Assembly (NCBI RefSeq): GCF_039602135.1
Contig: NZ_CP125942.1
Coordinates: forward strand, 1,116,001-1,180,000
Length of the DNA stretch: 64,000 nucleotides
Direction: 5' to 3'
Origin: Glutamicibacter sp. B1
GTDB taxonomy: Bacteria > Actinomycetota > Actinomycetes > Actinomycetales > Micrococcaceae
The position numbers and the translations under genes were made by a program. Shown here piece by piece: positions 9,726 through 19,564 of the stretch (the stretch's first letter is position 1; every line of letters starts with the position of its first letter). The notes beneath the pieces were generated by a model that saw nothing but the letters and a program-made list of their open reading frames with translations, was not told where the DNA came from and did not search any database.

Positions 9726-12700
9726 TCAGGCTTCCTGTGGTACTGGCTGTGCTTCTTGCGTTTCGGCGGTAGTGTTCCAGCGTACAGCGGGATTACCTCG
9801 CCAGTAGGTATTGGCAGGCAAGACTTCACCGCGCAGGATCAAGCTGGCAGGACCGGTGGTCGTACCCTCAGAAATCTGGGCGGCCGGCAGAATCACACTG
9901 TGTGGGCCCAGGGTTGCACCGGCTCCCAAGGTGACCGCGTCAATGGACATGATGCGATCGTGGAAGAGGTGGGTTTGCAAGACGGAGCCACGATTCACCG
10001 TGGCGTGATCTTCCAGGGTCACCAGATCCGCTTCGGGGAACCAATAGCTTTCGCACCAAACACCGTGGCCGATCTTGGCGCCCTGTGCACGCAAGAACCA
10101 GACCAGTGCCGGAGTTCCTGAAGCCAGGCGTGCAAACCACTGAGCACAGACCAATTCGGTGAAGGAATCAACCATTTCGGTGCGCCAGATAAATGAGCTC
10201 CACAGGGTGTGCTCACCGGAACGGATCGGACCAACAACCAGCCACTTAGCTACTACGGCAACCGCTGCGGCCACGGCCCCAGCAAGTACCAGAACAGCAC
10301 CAGAAAGCAGCATGCTGACCCAAATGTTGGTGAAGCTAGCCATAGCGGCAAGGGCCCAGAGCACTCCTCCGGCAATCGCCACAGTAGTGAAGACCGCCAA
10401 GGAACGAGTCAGCTCCCAGAACGAACGCATGATCTTCAGTTTCAACCCAGGACGGTAGGTACGTTCGGACTCAGCTTCCACCGTGGTGCGGCGCAACTTA
10501 TTAGGTGGCGAACCGATCCACGAGGTACCGGCTTTCATCTTCTTCGGGGTGGCCGAGAGCACCGCGATCAATGAACGCTTCGGGACTCGACGACCAGCAT
10601 GCAGGATGCCGGAGTTACCCAGGAAGGCCTTCTTGCCCACACGAACCGGGGCGATATGCATCCAGCCACCACCAAGCTCATAGGAGGCGACCATGGTGTC
10701 ATCGGCCAGGAACGCTCCCGAAGAGATGGTCGTCATCTTCGGGATCAACAGGACGGTCGAGATTTCCACGTCGCGTCCCACCTTCGCTCCCAAGAGGCGC
10801 AGCCAGATTGGAGTGAACAGTGAAGCGTAGAGCGGGAAGAGCTGATCGCGGGCGGTATCAAGTACACGTTCGGTGGCCCATGCCTGCCAACCGACCCGTG
10901 AGGTGACCGGGTGCCACCCCTCAACCAGGCCGATAGACAGCAGACGCACGATGAGGATGGTCAACACCATGCTCGACAGGAACCAGACGATTGCTGCCAG
11001 AAGGACGGCAGGGATGAAACGCCAACCAATGTCGGCCAGTGAATGTACCGGGCGCAGCATCGGGGTGACGGCGGAGAACGCCAACACCACAGGGATCCAC
11101 TGCCACAGATTCAATACGATGGAACCAAGACCTGCCAGAACACGTGGCAGCTTGCGGTAGACCGGTTCGGCCTCTGGCCATTTTGGTTTGGCCTTGGACT
11201 GACGGGTGGCCGGGGAACCGGCATAGCGTGAATGATCGCGGGTGCTGCCGTACACCGCGGAACCAGCATCGACAATGGTGTGGGCGCCGATCACGGCTCC
11301 TGGAACCAAGATACTGCGGGCACCGATGGAGGCGTGGGCACCGACCTCGATGGCACCAACGTGCAGCTTATCGCCGTCGATCCAGTAACCACTGACATCG
11401 ACCTCGGGTTCGATGGTCGCGCCGGGGCCCACGGTGAGCATGCCGGTCACCGGTGGCAAGCTGTGCAAGGTGGCAGTCTTATCGATCTTCGCACCCAGCA
11501 TGCGGGCGTACCACGGAAGAAGTGGCGCACTGGACAGTGAAATTGGGTCCACCACATCAGCTACGTGCTGCGCTAACCAGAGTCGCAGGTGCACCGAACC
11601 GGAACGCGGATAAACACCAGGTGTTAGTCCGTGCAACAACAACTTATTGGCCACGATGGATAGGACCATTCGTCCTACCGGTGTGACAAAGAGCAGCCAC
11701 AATCCGGCGATCACATACCACGGGGTGGGTAGGGCTTCTTCAAAGACTCCCAGAGCGACCAATGCGGCGTGGCCGATGAGGAGGTAGGTGAACCAACGTA
11801 GGCCTGAAAGGATAAAGAGTGGGAAGGAAACCAAGGTCTGCGCCAGCTGCGTCATGCGTTTGGTACGGCGCACGGTGCGTGGTTCTACCGGTTCACTACT
11901 CACCTGTTGCCCACCGAGGTATTCCACCAGGGCACCAAAACGTGGGTAGTCATAGAGCTCTGCCACCGTCATATCCGGGTAGCGAACGCGCAACGCGGAG
12001 ACTAATTGGGCTGCTGAGAGCGATCCACCACCGGCAGCAAAGAAGTCCGCGTCAAAGCCGGACACCGAAGCACCCAAAGCACCTTGCCAGGCTTCGGCAA
12101 TGAACTCACCAACTTCATCAAGCTGTGGAAGTTCCCCGGAAGAGTCATTGCTTTCGGCTCCCGGCAAAGGCCAAGGCAAGGCGTTGCGGTCGACCTTGCC
12201 ACTGGTTTTCATCGGCAGGTGATCCATGACTGCCAAGATAGGCACCATGGGTGCTGGCAAGTCTTCGAGCAGTGCGGTGCGGGCCGCGGAAAGATCGTAG
12301 TCTTCGGGGGCTTGGAGGTAGCCGACGAGGATCTTGTTGCCGGTCGCGGTTTCACGCACGGCCACCGCGGCGGAGGAGACACCGGCCAAGGAATTCAGGG
12401 CCGCATCAATTTCGCCGAGTTCGATGCGGCGTCCACCGATTTTCACCTGGTCATCCACGCGTCCGATGAAGATCAGACCCAGCGGGTCGTTGACCACCAT
12501 GTCGCCGGAGCGGTAGGCGCGATCCCAGCCGAGGGTGGGCATCGGCGCATACTTTTCTGCGTCCTTTTCCGGATCAAGGTAACGGGCTAGTCCTACGCCG
12601 CCGATGATCAGTTCACCGGATTCGCCCTCGGCCACAGGGATGCCCTGCGGGTCAACGACTGCAAGGTCCCAGCCGGCTAGTGGTAGGCCGATGCGGACCG

Positions 12701-13661
12701 GCAGGCTGCCATCCATGGTGGCACCACAAGCTACTACTGTGGCTTCGGTCGGACCGTAGGTGTTCCAGACTTCGCGTCCGTCGGTGGCCAAACGTCCGGC
12801 CAGTTCTGGTGGGCAGGCTTCGCCACCAAAAATCAGCAGGCGGACCGAGTCCAAGGCTTGGGCTGGCCAGAGGGCTGCCAAGGTGGGGACGGTGGAGACC
12901 GCGGTGATCGAACGTGAAATCAGCCAAGGACCTAGGTCCATGCCGCTGCGAACGAGGGCGCGCGGGGCCGGGACCAGGCAGGCGCCATTACGCCAGGCGA
13001 TCCACATTTCTTCGCAGGAAGCGTCGAAGGCTACCGAGAGTCCGGCGAGCACACGGTCGGTGGTGTTCAGCGGGTCAGCAGGAAGGAACATCTGCGCTTC
13101 GGCGTCGACGAAGGCTGCCGCCGAACGGTGGGATACGGCAACACCCTTAGGCTTGCCGGTGGAACCGGAAGTGAAAATAATCCAGGCGTCGTCTTCAAGC
13201 CCGGGTAGCCGAGGCGAAGCAAAAGGCTTGGGCCTCTGGGCGTTGACCACGATGGTGTCGGTGCCCTTGACGATGCCGGCGACTTCGGCCTCGGTGAAGA
13301 CCGTTTTGGCTCGTTCATCCGGGTCGTCGGCATCCACTGGTACGTAAGCGGCGCCGATCCAAAGGATCGCGAGGATCCATTCGTACAGGTGACGGGTGCC
13401 CGATTCGACGCGCACGCCAATGCGGTCACCGGCACCTAGGCCCTGCTCATGCAGGCGCAGGGCCTTGGCTTTGACCTCATCAAGTAGCTCGGCATAACTC
13501 TCGGTCCGCTCGCCATCATCAATGGCCGGCGCATCAGGGTGTGCCTGTGCGGTGGCCTGGAGGATGTCGATGAGGGTCCGGGGAGCCGGGGCTAGGGCAC
13601 CGGAAGGAAATTGGGGGGCGTAAATCTCTTCATCCGGCGCAGGAGTTTGATCGTTGTTCAT
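9726..13661 (-). CDS. pls: Pls-type membrane non-ribosomal peptide synthetase (poly-amino acid synthetase)
   Basis: About 1311 residues with the architecture of epsilon-poly-L-lysine synthetase. Adenylation domain: A3 IIFTSGSTGKPKGVAVSH near 163, A10 SGKVDRNALP near 484. Thiolation domain: Ser about 547 in GGGSLSAAQ. Then six membrane segments alternate with three left-handed beta-helix-like blocks. There is no condensation or thioesterase domain. By hand alignment to GrsA the specificity residues read D-A-E-S-I-G-T-V-V-K; the Glu after FDASC would suit a basic side chain. It acts in the membrane. I chose ATG 13661 as start; in-frame ATGs at 13676 and 13772 exist upstream. The M1 peptidase follows after 12 bp. 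Confidence 0.9.
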   Translation of the reverse strand: MNNDQTPAPDEEIYAPQFPSGALAPAPRTLIDILQATAQAHPDAPAIDDGERTESYAELLDEVKAKALRLHEQGLGAGDRIGVRVESGTRHLYEWILAILWIGAAYVPVDADDPDERAKTVFTEAEVAGIVKGTDTIVVNAQRPKPFASPRLPGLEDDAWIIFTSGSTGKPKGVAVSHRSAAAFVDAEAQMFLPADPLNTTDRVLAGLSVAFDASCEEMWIAWRNGACLVPAPRALVRSGMDLGPWLISRSITAVSTVPTLAALWPAQALDSVRLLIFGGEACPPELAGRLATDGREVWNTYGPTEATVVACGATMDGSLPVRIGLPLAGWDLAVVDPQGIPVAEGESGELIIGGVGLARYLDPEKDAEKYAPMPTLGWDRAYRSGDMVVNDPLGLIFIGRVDDQVKIGGRRIELGEIDAALNSLAGVSSAAVAVRETATGNKILVGYLQAPEDYDLSAARTALLEDLPAPMVPILAVMDHLPMKTSGKVDRNALPWPLPGAESNDSSGELPQLDEVGEFIAEAWQGALGASVSGFDADFFAAGGGSLSAAQLVSALRVRYPDMTVAELYDYPRFGALVEYLGGQQVSSEPVEPRTVRRTKRMTQLAQTLVSFPLFILSGLRWFTYLLIGHAALVALGVFEEALPTPWYVIAGLWLLFVTPVGRMVLSIVANKLLLHGLTPGVYPRSGSVHLRLWLAQHVADVVDPISLSSAPLLPWYARMLGAKIDKTATLHSLPPVTGMLTVGPGATIEPEVDVSGYWIDGDKLHVGAIEVGAHASIGARSILVPGAVIGAHTIVDAGSAVYGSTRDHSRYAGSPATRQSKAKPKWPEAEPVYRKLPRVLAGLGSIVLNLWQWIPVVLAFSAVTPMLRPVHSLADIGWRFIPAVLLAAIVWFLSSMVLTILIVRLLSIGLVEGWHPVTSRVGWQAWATERVLDTARDQLFPLYASLFTPIWLRLLGAKVGRDVEISTVLLIPKMTTISSGAFLADDTMVASYELGGGWMHIAPVRVGKKAFLGNSGILHAGRRVPKRSLIAVLSATPKKMKAGTSWIGSPPNKLRRTTVEAESERTYRPGLKLKIMRSFWELTRSLAVFTTVAIAGGVLWALAAMASFTNIWVSMLLSGAVLVLAGAVAAAVAVVAKWLVVGPIRSGEHTLWSSFIWRTEMVDSFTELVCAQWFARLASGTPALVWFLRAQGAKIGHGVWCESYWFPEADLVTLEDHATVNRGSVLQTHLFHDRIMSIDAVTLGAGATLGPHSVILPAAQISEGTTTGPASLILRGEVLPANTYWRGNPAVRWNTTAETQEAQPVPQEA

Positions 13662-13859
13662 TATGAACGGATCCATCCCTTCATTTAACTGCGTAAGTGG
13701 AATCGGAACACTGGGGGAGAGCGTTCCAACAATGAAATGGATCCTGGAGGGGGTGGATCTAAGATCCAGCAACTATTTAATACGATCTACGTGAGCGTTT
13801 TAGCGTAATCAAGCTGAACTGTCGGCTAAGTCTCATTGGTTTCGCTTCTGCTACGTGGC

Positions 13860-13898
13860 GAGCCCGGGACATTTGATGGTACATTGTGCCCCGGGCTC
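13860..13898 (-). terminator. Hairpin downstream of the quinone oxidoreductase gene
   Basis: Perfect 9-bp GC stem (13860-13868 with 13890-13898, GAGCCCGGG) just after the minus-strand stop at 13910. No T-run follows, so it is a terminator-like hairpin rather than a classical one. Confidence 0.55.
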
Positions 13899-13909
13899 AA
13901 AACTGGTAC

Positions 13910-14878
13910 TTACGGTAACAAGATGACCTTTCCGGTGGTGGTGCGCGATTCTAGTGCCGTGTGTGCGGCGCCCGCTTCAGAAAGCGGATACTGGGCTCCG
14001 ATGCGTACATCGATCTTGCCGGTGGCCACCCAGCCGACCATGTCGCCAAAGCGCCAGTGCATTTCCTGCTGTGAGGTGAGGAAGTCTGCCAACTTTGGGC
14101 GAGTGACGGTCAAGGATCCGCCGGCGTTTAAGCGTTGTAGGTCAAAGGCGGGGACCTGACCGCTGGCCCCGCCAAAGAGCACCAAGGTTCCACGGCGTCG
14201 TAATGCTGCCAATGAGGTATCAAAGGTATCTTTACCGATCCCGTCATAGACCGCATGAACACCTTGGCCGTCGGTGACCTTGTCGACGGTTTCGGCGACC
14301 TTGTCATAGTCCACCACGTAGTCGGCACCGGCGGCCTTGGCCAGGTCCTTCTTTTCTTGGGTGGACGCAGTGGTGATCACGGTGGCGCCCTTGAGCTTGA
14401 GCAGCTGGGTGAGGATCAGTCCCACACCGCCGGCGCCAGCATAGGTGAGGATGACATCGCCTTCATGGACCATATAGCTGGAGTGAACCAGGTAGTGCGC
14501 GGTCATTCCCTGTAGCGGTAGGGCCGCAGCGATATGTAGATCAACTGAGTCCGGGACCTTGGCGGTCAAATCCGCAGGGACCAGGGCGTATTGCGAATAC
14601 CCAGCGACGCCTGAGGCGGTGGCAACCCGGTCGCCGAGCGCGAAGTTTTGTACGCCTTCACCGATTTGCTCTACCACTCCTGAGAATTCTGAGCCCGGGA
14701 CAAAGGGGTAGTCAACGGTGTACACGCCACTGCGCTGATAGGTTTCAATAAAGTTCACTCCGGTGGCTGCGACCTTGATCAGTAACTCACCGGCGCCCGG
14801 GGTAGGAACCGGGATTTGGGTTTGCTGCAATCCAGTGGCGTCGGTTGGCTCGTTAACCACGATGGCTTGTTGCTGCAT
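13910..14878 (-). CDS. qor: NADPH:quinone reductase-type zinc-free alcohol dehydrogenase family protein
   Basis: 322-residue medium-chain dehydrogenase/reductase. The N-terminal GroES-like domain contains the quinone oxidoreductase pattern TGVNFIETYQRSG and PFVPGSEFSGVV; the Rossmann motif YAGAGGVGLILTQLLK follows, and RPKLADFLTSQQE marks the QOR family. The catalytic zinc ligands of alcohol dehydrogenases are missing, as expected for this group. It reduces quinones or enones with NADPH. RBS GAGGAG lies 10 nt upstream of the ATG. It is divergent from argC, with which it shares a 175-bp promoter region, and does not look functionally linked to the neighbouring NRPS. Confidence 0.92.
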   Translation of the reverse strand: MQQQAIVVNEPTDATGLQQTQIPVPTPGAGELLIKVAATGVNFIETYQRSGVYTVDYPFVPGSEFSGVVEQIGEGVQNFALGDRVATASGVAGYSQYALVPADLTAKVPDSVDLHIAAALPLQGMTAHYLVHSSYMVHEGDVILTYAGAGGVGLILTQLLKLKGATVITTASTQEKKDLAKAAGADYVVDYDKVAETVDKVTDGQGVHAVYDGIGKDTFDTSLAALRRRGTLVLFGGASGQVPAFDLQRLNAGGSLTVTRPKLADFLTSQQEMHWRFGDMVGWVATGKIDVRIGAQYPLSEAGAAHTALESRTTTGKVILLP

Positions 14879-15004
14879 GGTGTGGTGCTCCTCAAATGCG
14901 CGGTGTCCCGGGGGATTTTTGGTCGGTCTCTATGGTCAGTTTAGGACTTTGCTTGCTGTGGTGGGGGTAGGTTTTGCGGATGTCGCGGTAGGTGACGAAG
15001 TATT

Positions 15005-15053
15005 TTATGAATATTTATTAGCGTCCATGCATAATTCGCGATAGAATCTGGTC
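15005..15053 (+). promoter_or_regulatory. argC promoter with ARG boxes and leaderless start
   Basis: An AT-rich ARG-box-like element ATGAATATTTATTA (15007-15020) is followed by a second half-site TGCATAATTCGC (15028-15039) and a -10 hexamer TAGAAT (15042-15047). The initiation codon begins 6 nt after that hexamer, where transcription itself should start, and there is no Shine-Dalgarno sequence. The same ATGAATATTTAT core occurs upstream of argH, and argR is in this operon, so ArgR-arginine repression is expected. Confidence 0.75.
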
Positions 15054-16085
15054 ATGACGATTTCAGTAGCTGTCTCCGGCGCCAGCGGATATGCCGGCGG
15101 CGAGGTCCTTCGCATTCTTGCGGCCCATCCAGAAGTAGAGATCGGTGCCATCACGGCGCACTCTCAAGCCGGACAACGACTTGGTTCGATCGCACCGCAC
15201 CTGCACGCGCTCGCCGACCGCGTCCTGGTTGATACCACGGTAGAAAACCTCGCCGGGCACGACGTCGTATTTTTGGCGCTACCCCACGGCGCCTCAGCCG
15301 CCGTGGCCGCAGCCCTGCCAGAAAACACCCTGGTCATCGATGCTGGGGCGGATCACCGCCTCGAATCGGCCGCCGCCTGGGAGAAGTTCTACGGATCCGA
15401 GCATGCCGGCTTCTGGCCCTACGGGCTACCCGAACTTCCCGGACAACGCGAAAAACTTGTCGGAACAAAACGCGTGGCCGTGCCAGGGTGTTACCCCACC
15501 GGTGGCCAGTTGGCCCTCGCCCCAGGCTTCGGCGCTGGTTTACTAGAATCCGATGATGTCGTGATCGTCTCGGCCTCCGGCACCTCCGGCGCCGGCAAAT
15601 CGCTGAAACCCAATCTGCTCGGCAGCGAAGTCATGGGCTCGATGAGCACCTACGGCGTGGGTGGCATCCACCGCCACATTCCAGAAATGGAACAAGGCTT
15701 CTCCAAACTGGCCGGGGAAGAAGTGACCGTCTCCTTCACCCCTACCTTGGCCCCGATGCCCCGTGGCATCTTGACCACCGCCACCGCCAAGGTCAAGGCC
15801 GGGGTGAGCGAAGCCCAATTGCGAACCGCCTGGGAACAGGCCTACGCCAACGAGCAATTTGTGCACCTGCTTCCCGAAGGCCAGTGGCCCACCACCGGTG
15901 CGGTCCAAGGCTCCAATCACGTCCAACTGCAGCTAGCCTTCGACACCCACGCCAACCGCGTAATCGTCACCGCTGCCCTGGATAACCTCACCAAGGGCAC
16001 CGCAGGTGCCGCCGTCCAGTCCATGAATATTGCCCTGGGCCTACCAGAAAACACCGGATTGCTCATGCAAGGAGTCGCACCGTGA
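15054..16085 (+). CDS. argC: N-acetyl-gamma-glutamyl-phosphate reductase
   Basis: 343 residues. Third step of arginine biosynthesis: NADPH-dependent reduction of N-acetylglutamyl phosphate to the semialdehyde. The Rossmann motif [10 protein letters not shown] is at 8-16 and the catalytic Cys146 sits in [12 protein letters not shown]; the C-terminal dimerisation domain is complete. First gene of argCJBDFR; argJ starts inside its stop codon (GTGA overlap), which implies translational coupling. The promoter carries ARG boxes and the mRNA appears leaderless. Confidence 0.97.
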   Translation: MTISVAVSGASGYAGGEVLRILAAHPEVEIGAITAHSQAGQRLGSIAPHLHALADRVLVDTTVENLAGHDVVFLALPHGASAAVAAALPENTLVIDAGADHRLESAAAWEKFYGSEHAGFWPYGLPELPGQREKLVGTKRVAVPGCYPTGGQLALAPGFGAGLLESDDVVIVSASGTSGAGKSLKPNLLGSEVMGSMSTYGVGGIHRHIPEMEQGFSKLAGEEVTVSFTPTLAPMPRGILTTATAKVKAGVSEAQLRTAWEQAYANEQFVHLLPEGQWPTTGAVQGSNHVQLQLAFDTHANRVIVTAALDNLTKGTAGAAVQSMNIALGLPENTGLLMQGVAP

Positions 16086-17296
16086 GCCTCGCCCACACCA
16101 ATACCCATCCCTCAGCCACTGCCACCGGAGTGACCGCTCCGGCCGGTTTTAGTGCCGCAGGGGTCACAGCTGGCCTGAAATCCACCGGCAAAAACGATGT
16201 GGTCCTGGTCCAGAACCACGGCCCGAACTTCACCGCCGCCGGCGTCTTCACCTCCAACCGCGTAGCAGCAGCCCCGGTGCACTGGTCCAAGCAGGTGCTA
16301 AGTGATGGCCGCGTCGATGCAGTCCTCCTGAACTCCGGTGGTGCCAATGCCTGCACCGGCGCCGAAGGCTTCGGCAATACCCACCGCAGTGCCGAATACG
16401 TCGCCGAGCTGCTGTCCGTGTCCGCGTCCGATGTGGCCGTGGCTTCCACCGGGTTGATCGGCGTGCAGCTGCCCATGGATAAGTTGCTGCCCGGGGTAAA
16501 GGCTGCCGCCGCGGCGCTAGCCACCGATCAGGGTGCCTCCGATGAGGCAGCCGCCGGCATCATGACCACCGACACCGTGCCAAAACTGGTCTCACGTGTG
16601 GTGGGCCCAGCAGGTTCCACCCAGATCACCATCGGCGGCATGGCCAAGGGCGCTGGCATGCTGGCCCCAGCCCTGGCCACGATGCTCGTGGTATTGACCA
16701 CCGACGCGGTACTCACCAGCGAACAGGCCGATACCGCCCTGCGCGCGGCCACCGCCATGAGCTTTGACCGGGCCGACTCCGATGGCTGCATGTCCACCAA
16801 TGACACCGTGCTGCTCCTGGCTTCCGGCGCCTCGGGCACCACACCTGACATGGCCGAATTCACCGCCGCACTGACCGATGCCTGCTGCGAACTGGCAGCG
16901 AAGCTGATCGAGGACGCCGAGGGGGCCGATCACACGATCGCCATCCGCACCTACAATGCCGCCAGCGAGGCCGACGCCCTAGAAGTCTCCAAAGCCGTCT
17001 CGCGTTCCAACCTGGTGAAAACCGCGGTGTTTGGCAAGGACCCCAACTGGGGGCGCGTGCTCTCCGAGGTGGGCACCACCAAGGCCGCCTTCGAACCCGA
17101 TGAGCTGAACGTGTCCATCAACTCCGTGATGGTCTGCAAAAACGGTGGGGTAGGGGAAGACCGCAACCTGGTCTCGCTCGAAGAACGCAATGTGTCGATC
17201 GAGATCGATCTGAACGCCGGCACGGCCGAAGCCACGGTGCTGACCAACGACCTGACCCACGACTACGTTCACGAAAACTCCGCCTACTCCAGCTAG
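16082..17296 (+). CDS. argJ: Bifunctional glutamate N-acetyltransferase / ornithine acetyltransferase
   Basis: 404 residues. Moves the acetyl group from N-acetylornithine to glutamate (cyclic pathway) and may also use acetyl-CoA. It is an N-terminal nucleophile enzyme that self-cleaves before the conserved Thr; here the [14 protein letters not shown] stretch puts the nucleophile at about Thr200. Other family marks are [13 protein letters not shown] and the C-terminal DPNWGR. GTG start overlaps the argC stop by 4 nt. Because ArgJ is present, an ArgE deacetylase is not needed. Confidence 0.97.
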   Translation: MSLAHTNTHPSATATGVTAPAGFSAAGVTAGLKSTGKNDVVLVQNHGPNFTAAGVFTSNRVAAAPVHWSKQVLSDGRVDAVLLNSGGANACTGAEGFGNTHRSAEYVAELLSVSASDVAVASTGLIGVQLPMDKLLPGVKAAAAALATDQGASDEAAAGIMTTDTVPKLVSRVVGPAGSTQITIGGMAKGAGMLAPALATMLVVLTTDAVLTSEQADTALRAATAMSFDRADSDGCMSTNDTVLLLASGASGTTPDMAEFTAALTDACCELAAKLIEDAEGADHTIAIRTYNAASEADALEVSKAVSRSNLVKTAVFGKDPNWGRVLSEVGTTKAAFEPDELNVSINSVMVCKNGGVGEDRNLVSLEERNVSIEIDLNAGTAEATVLTNDLTHDYVHENSAYSS

Positions 17297-17307
17297 GAAC
17301 GATCCAC

Positions 17308-18248
17308 ATGGCTCAAAGCATCCGCACCAACCTGGATTCTGCCCAGTCCAAAGCCGAAGCGCTCATCGAGGCACTGCCCTGGATCCAGCGTTTCGCCGGA
17401 ACCACCATGGTCATCAAATACGGTGGCAACGCTATGGTCAACGATGAATTGCGTCGCGCCTTCGCCGAAGACATCGTGTTCCTGCGCCACGCCGGGGTCA
17501 ACCCGGTGGTCGTGCACGGTGGCGGGGCCCCAGATTAATAAGATGCTCGACACCCTAGGGATCGAATCCGAATTCCGTGGCGGACTGCGCGTGACCACCC
17601 CCGAAGCCATGGACGTGGTGCGCATGGTGCTCACCGGTCAGGTGCAACGTGACCTGGTGGGCCTGATCAACTCGCACGGCCCGTACTCGGTGGGCATGTC
17701 CGGTGAAGATGGGGCCACCCTTGCAAGCGGTCCGCACCGGAACCATCGTCGACGGCCTGCCGGTGGATTTGGGTCTGGTTGGCGAAGTCACCCGGGTGCG
17801 CACCGACCAGGTTGACTCGCTGGTGGATGCCGGAATGATCCCGGTGATCTCCACGGTCGCCCCGGAATTTGATGAAGCCGGCGAACCCACCGGCGCGGTG
17901 CTCAACGTTAACGCCGACACCGCAGCGGCCGCCCTGGCCAGTGCCCTGGGCGCCACCAAATTGGTGATCCTCACCGACGTGGAGGGACTGTACGCTGCCT
18001 GGCCGGATAAGTCCTCGCTGATCAGCTCGATCACCAACGACGAGCTGCGCGAAATGCTGCCCAGCCTCGAATCCGGCATGATCCCCAAAATGGGGGCGTG
18101 CCTCAAAGCCGTCGACGAGGGCGTGGGCCAGGCCCACATCGTCGACGGCCGAGCCCCGCATTCGATGCTGCTAGAAATCTTCACCACCGCCGGCGTGGGC
18201 ACCCAGGTGCTCCCGGCCTCCCACCACAACTTTAAGGAAAACCAGTGA
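17308..18248 (+). pseudogene. argB: Acetylglutamate kinase with two +1 frameshifts
   Basis: Second step of arginine biosynthesis (phosphorylation of N-acetylglutamate). Three successive frames are needed to read the family sequence. Frame 1 runs from the ATG through VIKYGGNAM to [14 protein letters not shown]. The next continues as [13 protein letters not shown] to GMSGEDGAT. The third carries [15 protein letters not shown] to the end. Each break is explained by one extra base: four G where three are expected (17524-17527), and CTTG for CTG/TTG near 17719-17723. With both removed the protein would be about 312 residues, complete and with normal motifs. Either two sequencing errors or a recent pseudogene. 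argD starts in its stop codon. Confidence 0.85.
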
Positions 18249-19513
18249 GCGATCCAGCGACGCACACGCCACAGACCACCGATTTGGCCGCCGATTTGGC
18301 CAGCGATGAGGTCCATGAGCTCTCCCAGCTTTCCTCATCGGCCCTCTCACAGCGCTACCAGCAGTCCCTGCTCGGTGTTTTTGGCACCCCGCAGCGGGTA
18401 TTGGTACGAGGCGCCGGTTGCCACGTGTGGGATGCCGACGGTAAACAGTACCTCGATCTGCTTGGCGGCATTGCGGTCAACACCCTTGGCCATGCCAACC
18501 CGTTGCTGACCAGTGTGATCACCAGCCAATTGGCGACCTTGGGGCATGTTTCCAACTTCTTCACCTCCCCAAGCCAGATCGCCCTGGCCGAGAAACTGCT
18601 CGAAATCTCCGGCGCCCCGGCCGGCTCCAAGGTGTTCTTCGCTAACTCCGGCACCGAAGCCAATGAGGCCGCACTGAAGCTGACTCGACGCAACACCGGT
18701 ACCCCTGAAGCACCGCGCACCAAGGTGATCGCCCTAGAACAGGCCTTCCATGGACGAACCCTCGGCGCACTGTCGCTGACGCATAAAGAAAAGTACCGCG
18801 CACCCTTCGCACCGCTGCCCGAAAACGTCACCTGGATCCCGGCCGGCGACATCGAGGCGCTGCGCGCTGCGGTAGATCAGAGCGTTGCTGCGGTGTTCAT
18901 CGAGCCGATCCAGGGCGAGGCCGGGGTGAAAATGCTTTCGGCACGGTACCTTCAGGCAGCCCGCGAGATCACCCGTGAGGCCGGCGCCCTGCTGGTCTTC
19001 GACGAGGTACAAACCGGCATGGGCCGCACCGGCTCCTTCTTCGCCTCCACCCCGGTCATTCCCGATGTGATGACTCTGGCTAAGGGGTTGGGCGGTGGCT
19101 TCCCGATCGGCGCGATGATCGTCTTCGGTGAAGAGAACTGCGCGCGGTTGACCCCGGGCGATCACGGCACCACCTTTGGCGGCAACCCGATGGCCTGCGC
19201 CGCCGGGCTCGCGGTGATTCACACCATCGAATCCCAGAACCTGCTCGAAGCGGTGAAAACCAACGGGACCTGGCTGCGCGAACAGCTCTCAGGGATCCCC
19301 GGGGTCAGCCAGGTGCGTGGGGCAGGACTGCTCACGGCCTTTGAACTGGCCGAAGCCAATGCGCCGAAGCTGGTTTCGGTGGCGCTGGATGCCGGGTTCA
19401 TCATCAACGCCACCGACGAGAACACCATCCGCCTGGCCCCACCACTGGTGATCACCCAAGAGCAGCTGGAAACTTTCCTCACCGCCCTGCCACAGCTGAT
19501 CGCCAACGCCTAA
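18245..19513 (+). CDS. argD: Acetylornithine aminotransferase
   Basis: 422 residues, class III PLP-dependent transaminase. Converts N-acetylglutamate semialdehyde to N-acetylornithine with glutamate as amino donor. PLP site motifs: [14 protein letters not shown] (Asp binds the pyridine N) and [14 protein letters not shown] (Schiff-base Lys). About 35 N-terminal residues (Ala/Ser/Asp-rich) precede the usual start [18 protein letters not shown] start overlaps the argB stop, with AAGGAAA just upstream. An internal start nearer the conserved region cannot be excluded. Confidence 0.95.
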   Translation: MSDPATHTPQTTDLAADLASDEVHELSQLSSSALSQRYQQSLLGVFGTPQRVLVRGAGCHVWDADGKQYLDLLGGIAVNTLGHANPLLTSVITSQLATLGHVSNFFTSPSQIALAEKLLEISGAPAGSKVFFANSGTEANEAALKLTRRNTGTPEAPRTKVIALEQAFHGRTLGALSLTHKEKYRAPFAPLPENVTWIPAGDIEALRAAVDQSVAAVFIEPIQGEAGVKMLSARYLQAAREITREAGALLVFDEVQTGMGRTGSFFASTPVIPDVMTLAKGLGGGFPIGAMIVFGEENCARLTPGDHGTTFGGNPMACAAGLAVIHTIESQNLLEAVKTNGTWLREQLSGIPGVSQVRGAGLLTAFELAEANAPKLVSVALDAGFIINATDENTIRLAPPLVITQEQLETFLTALPQLIANA

Positions 19514-19564
19514 AAAATTCGCAGCCACCGATTGCGACCTTAACGTACGAAAAGGATCCCCACG

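Noticed and set aside
9800-13400. Plus-strand open frames opposite the Pls-type gene
   Set aside because: Short, without RBS and with no recognisable protein features; they are antisense shadows of a GC-rich gene.
17423-17815. Separate gene in the middle of argB
   Set aside because: Its sequence is the middle part of acetylglutamate kinase read after the first frameshift, not an independent protein.
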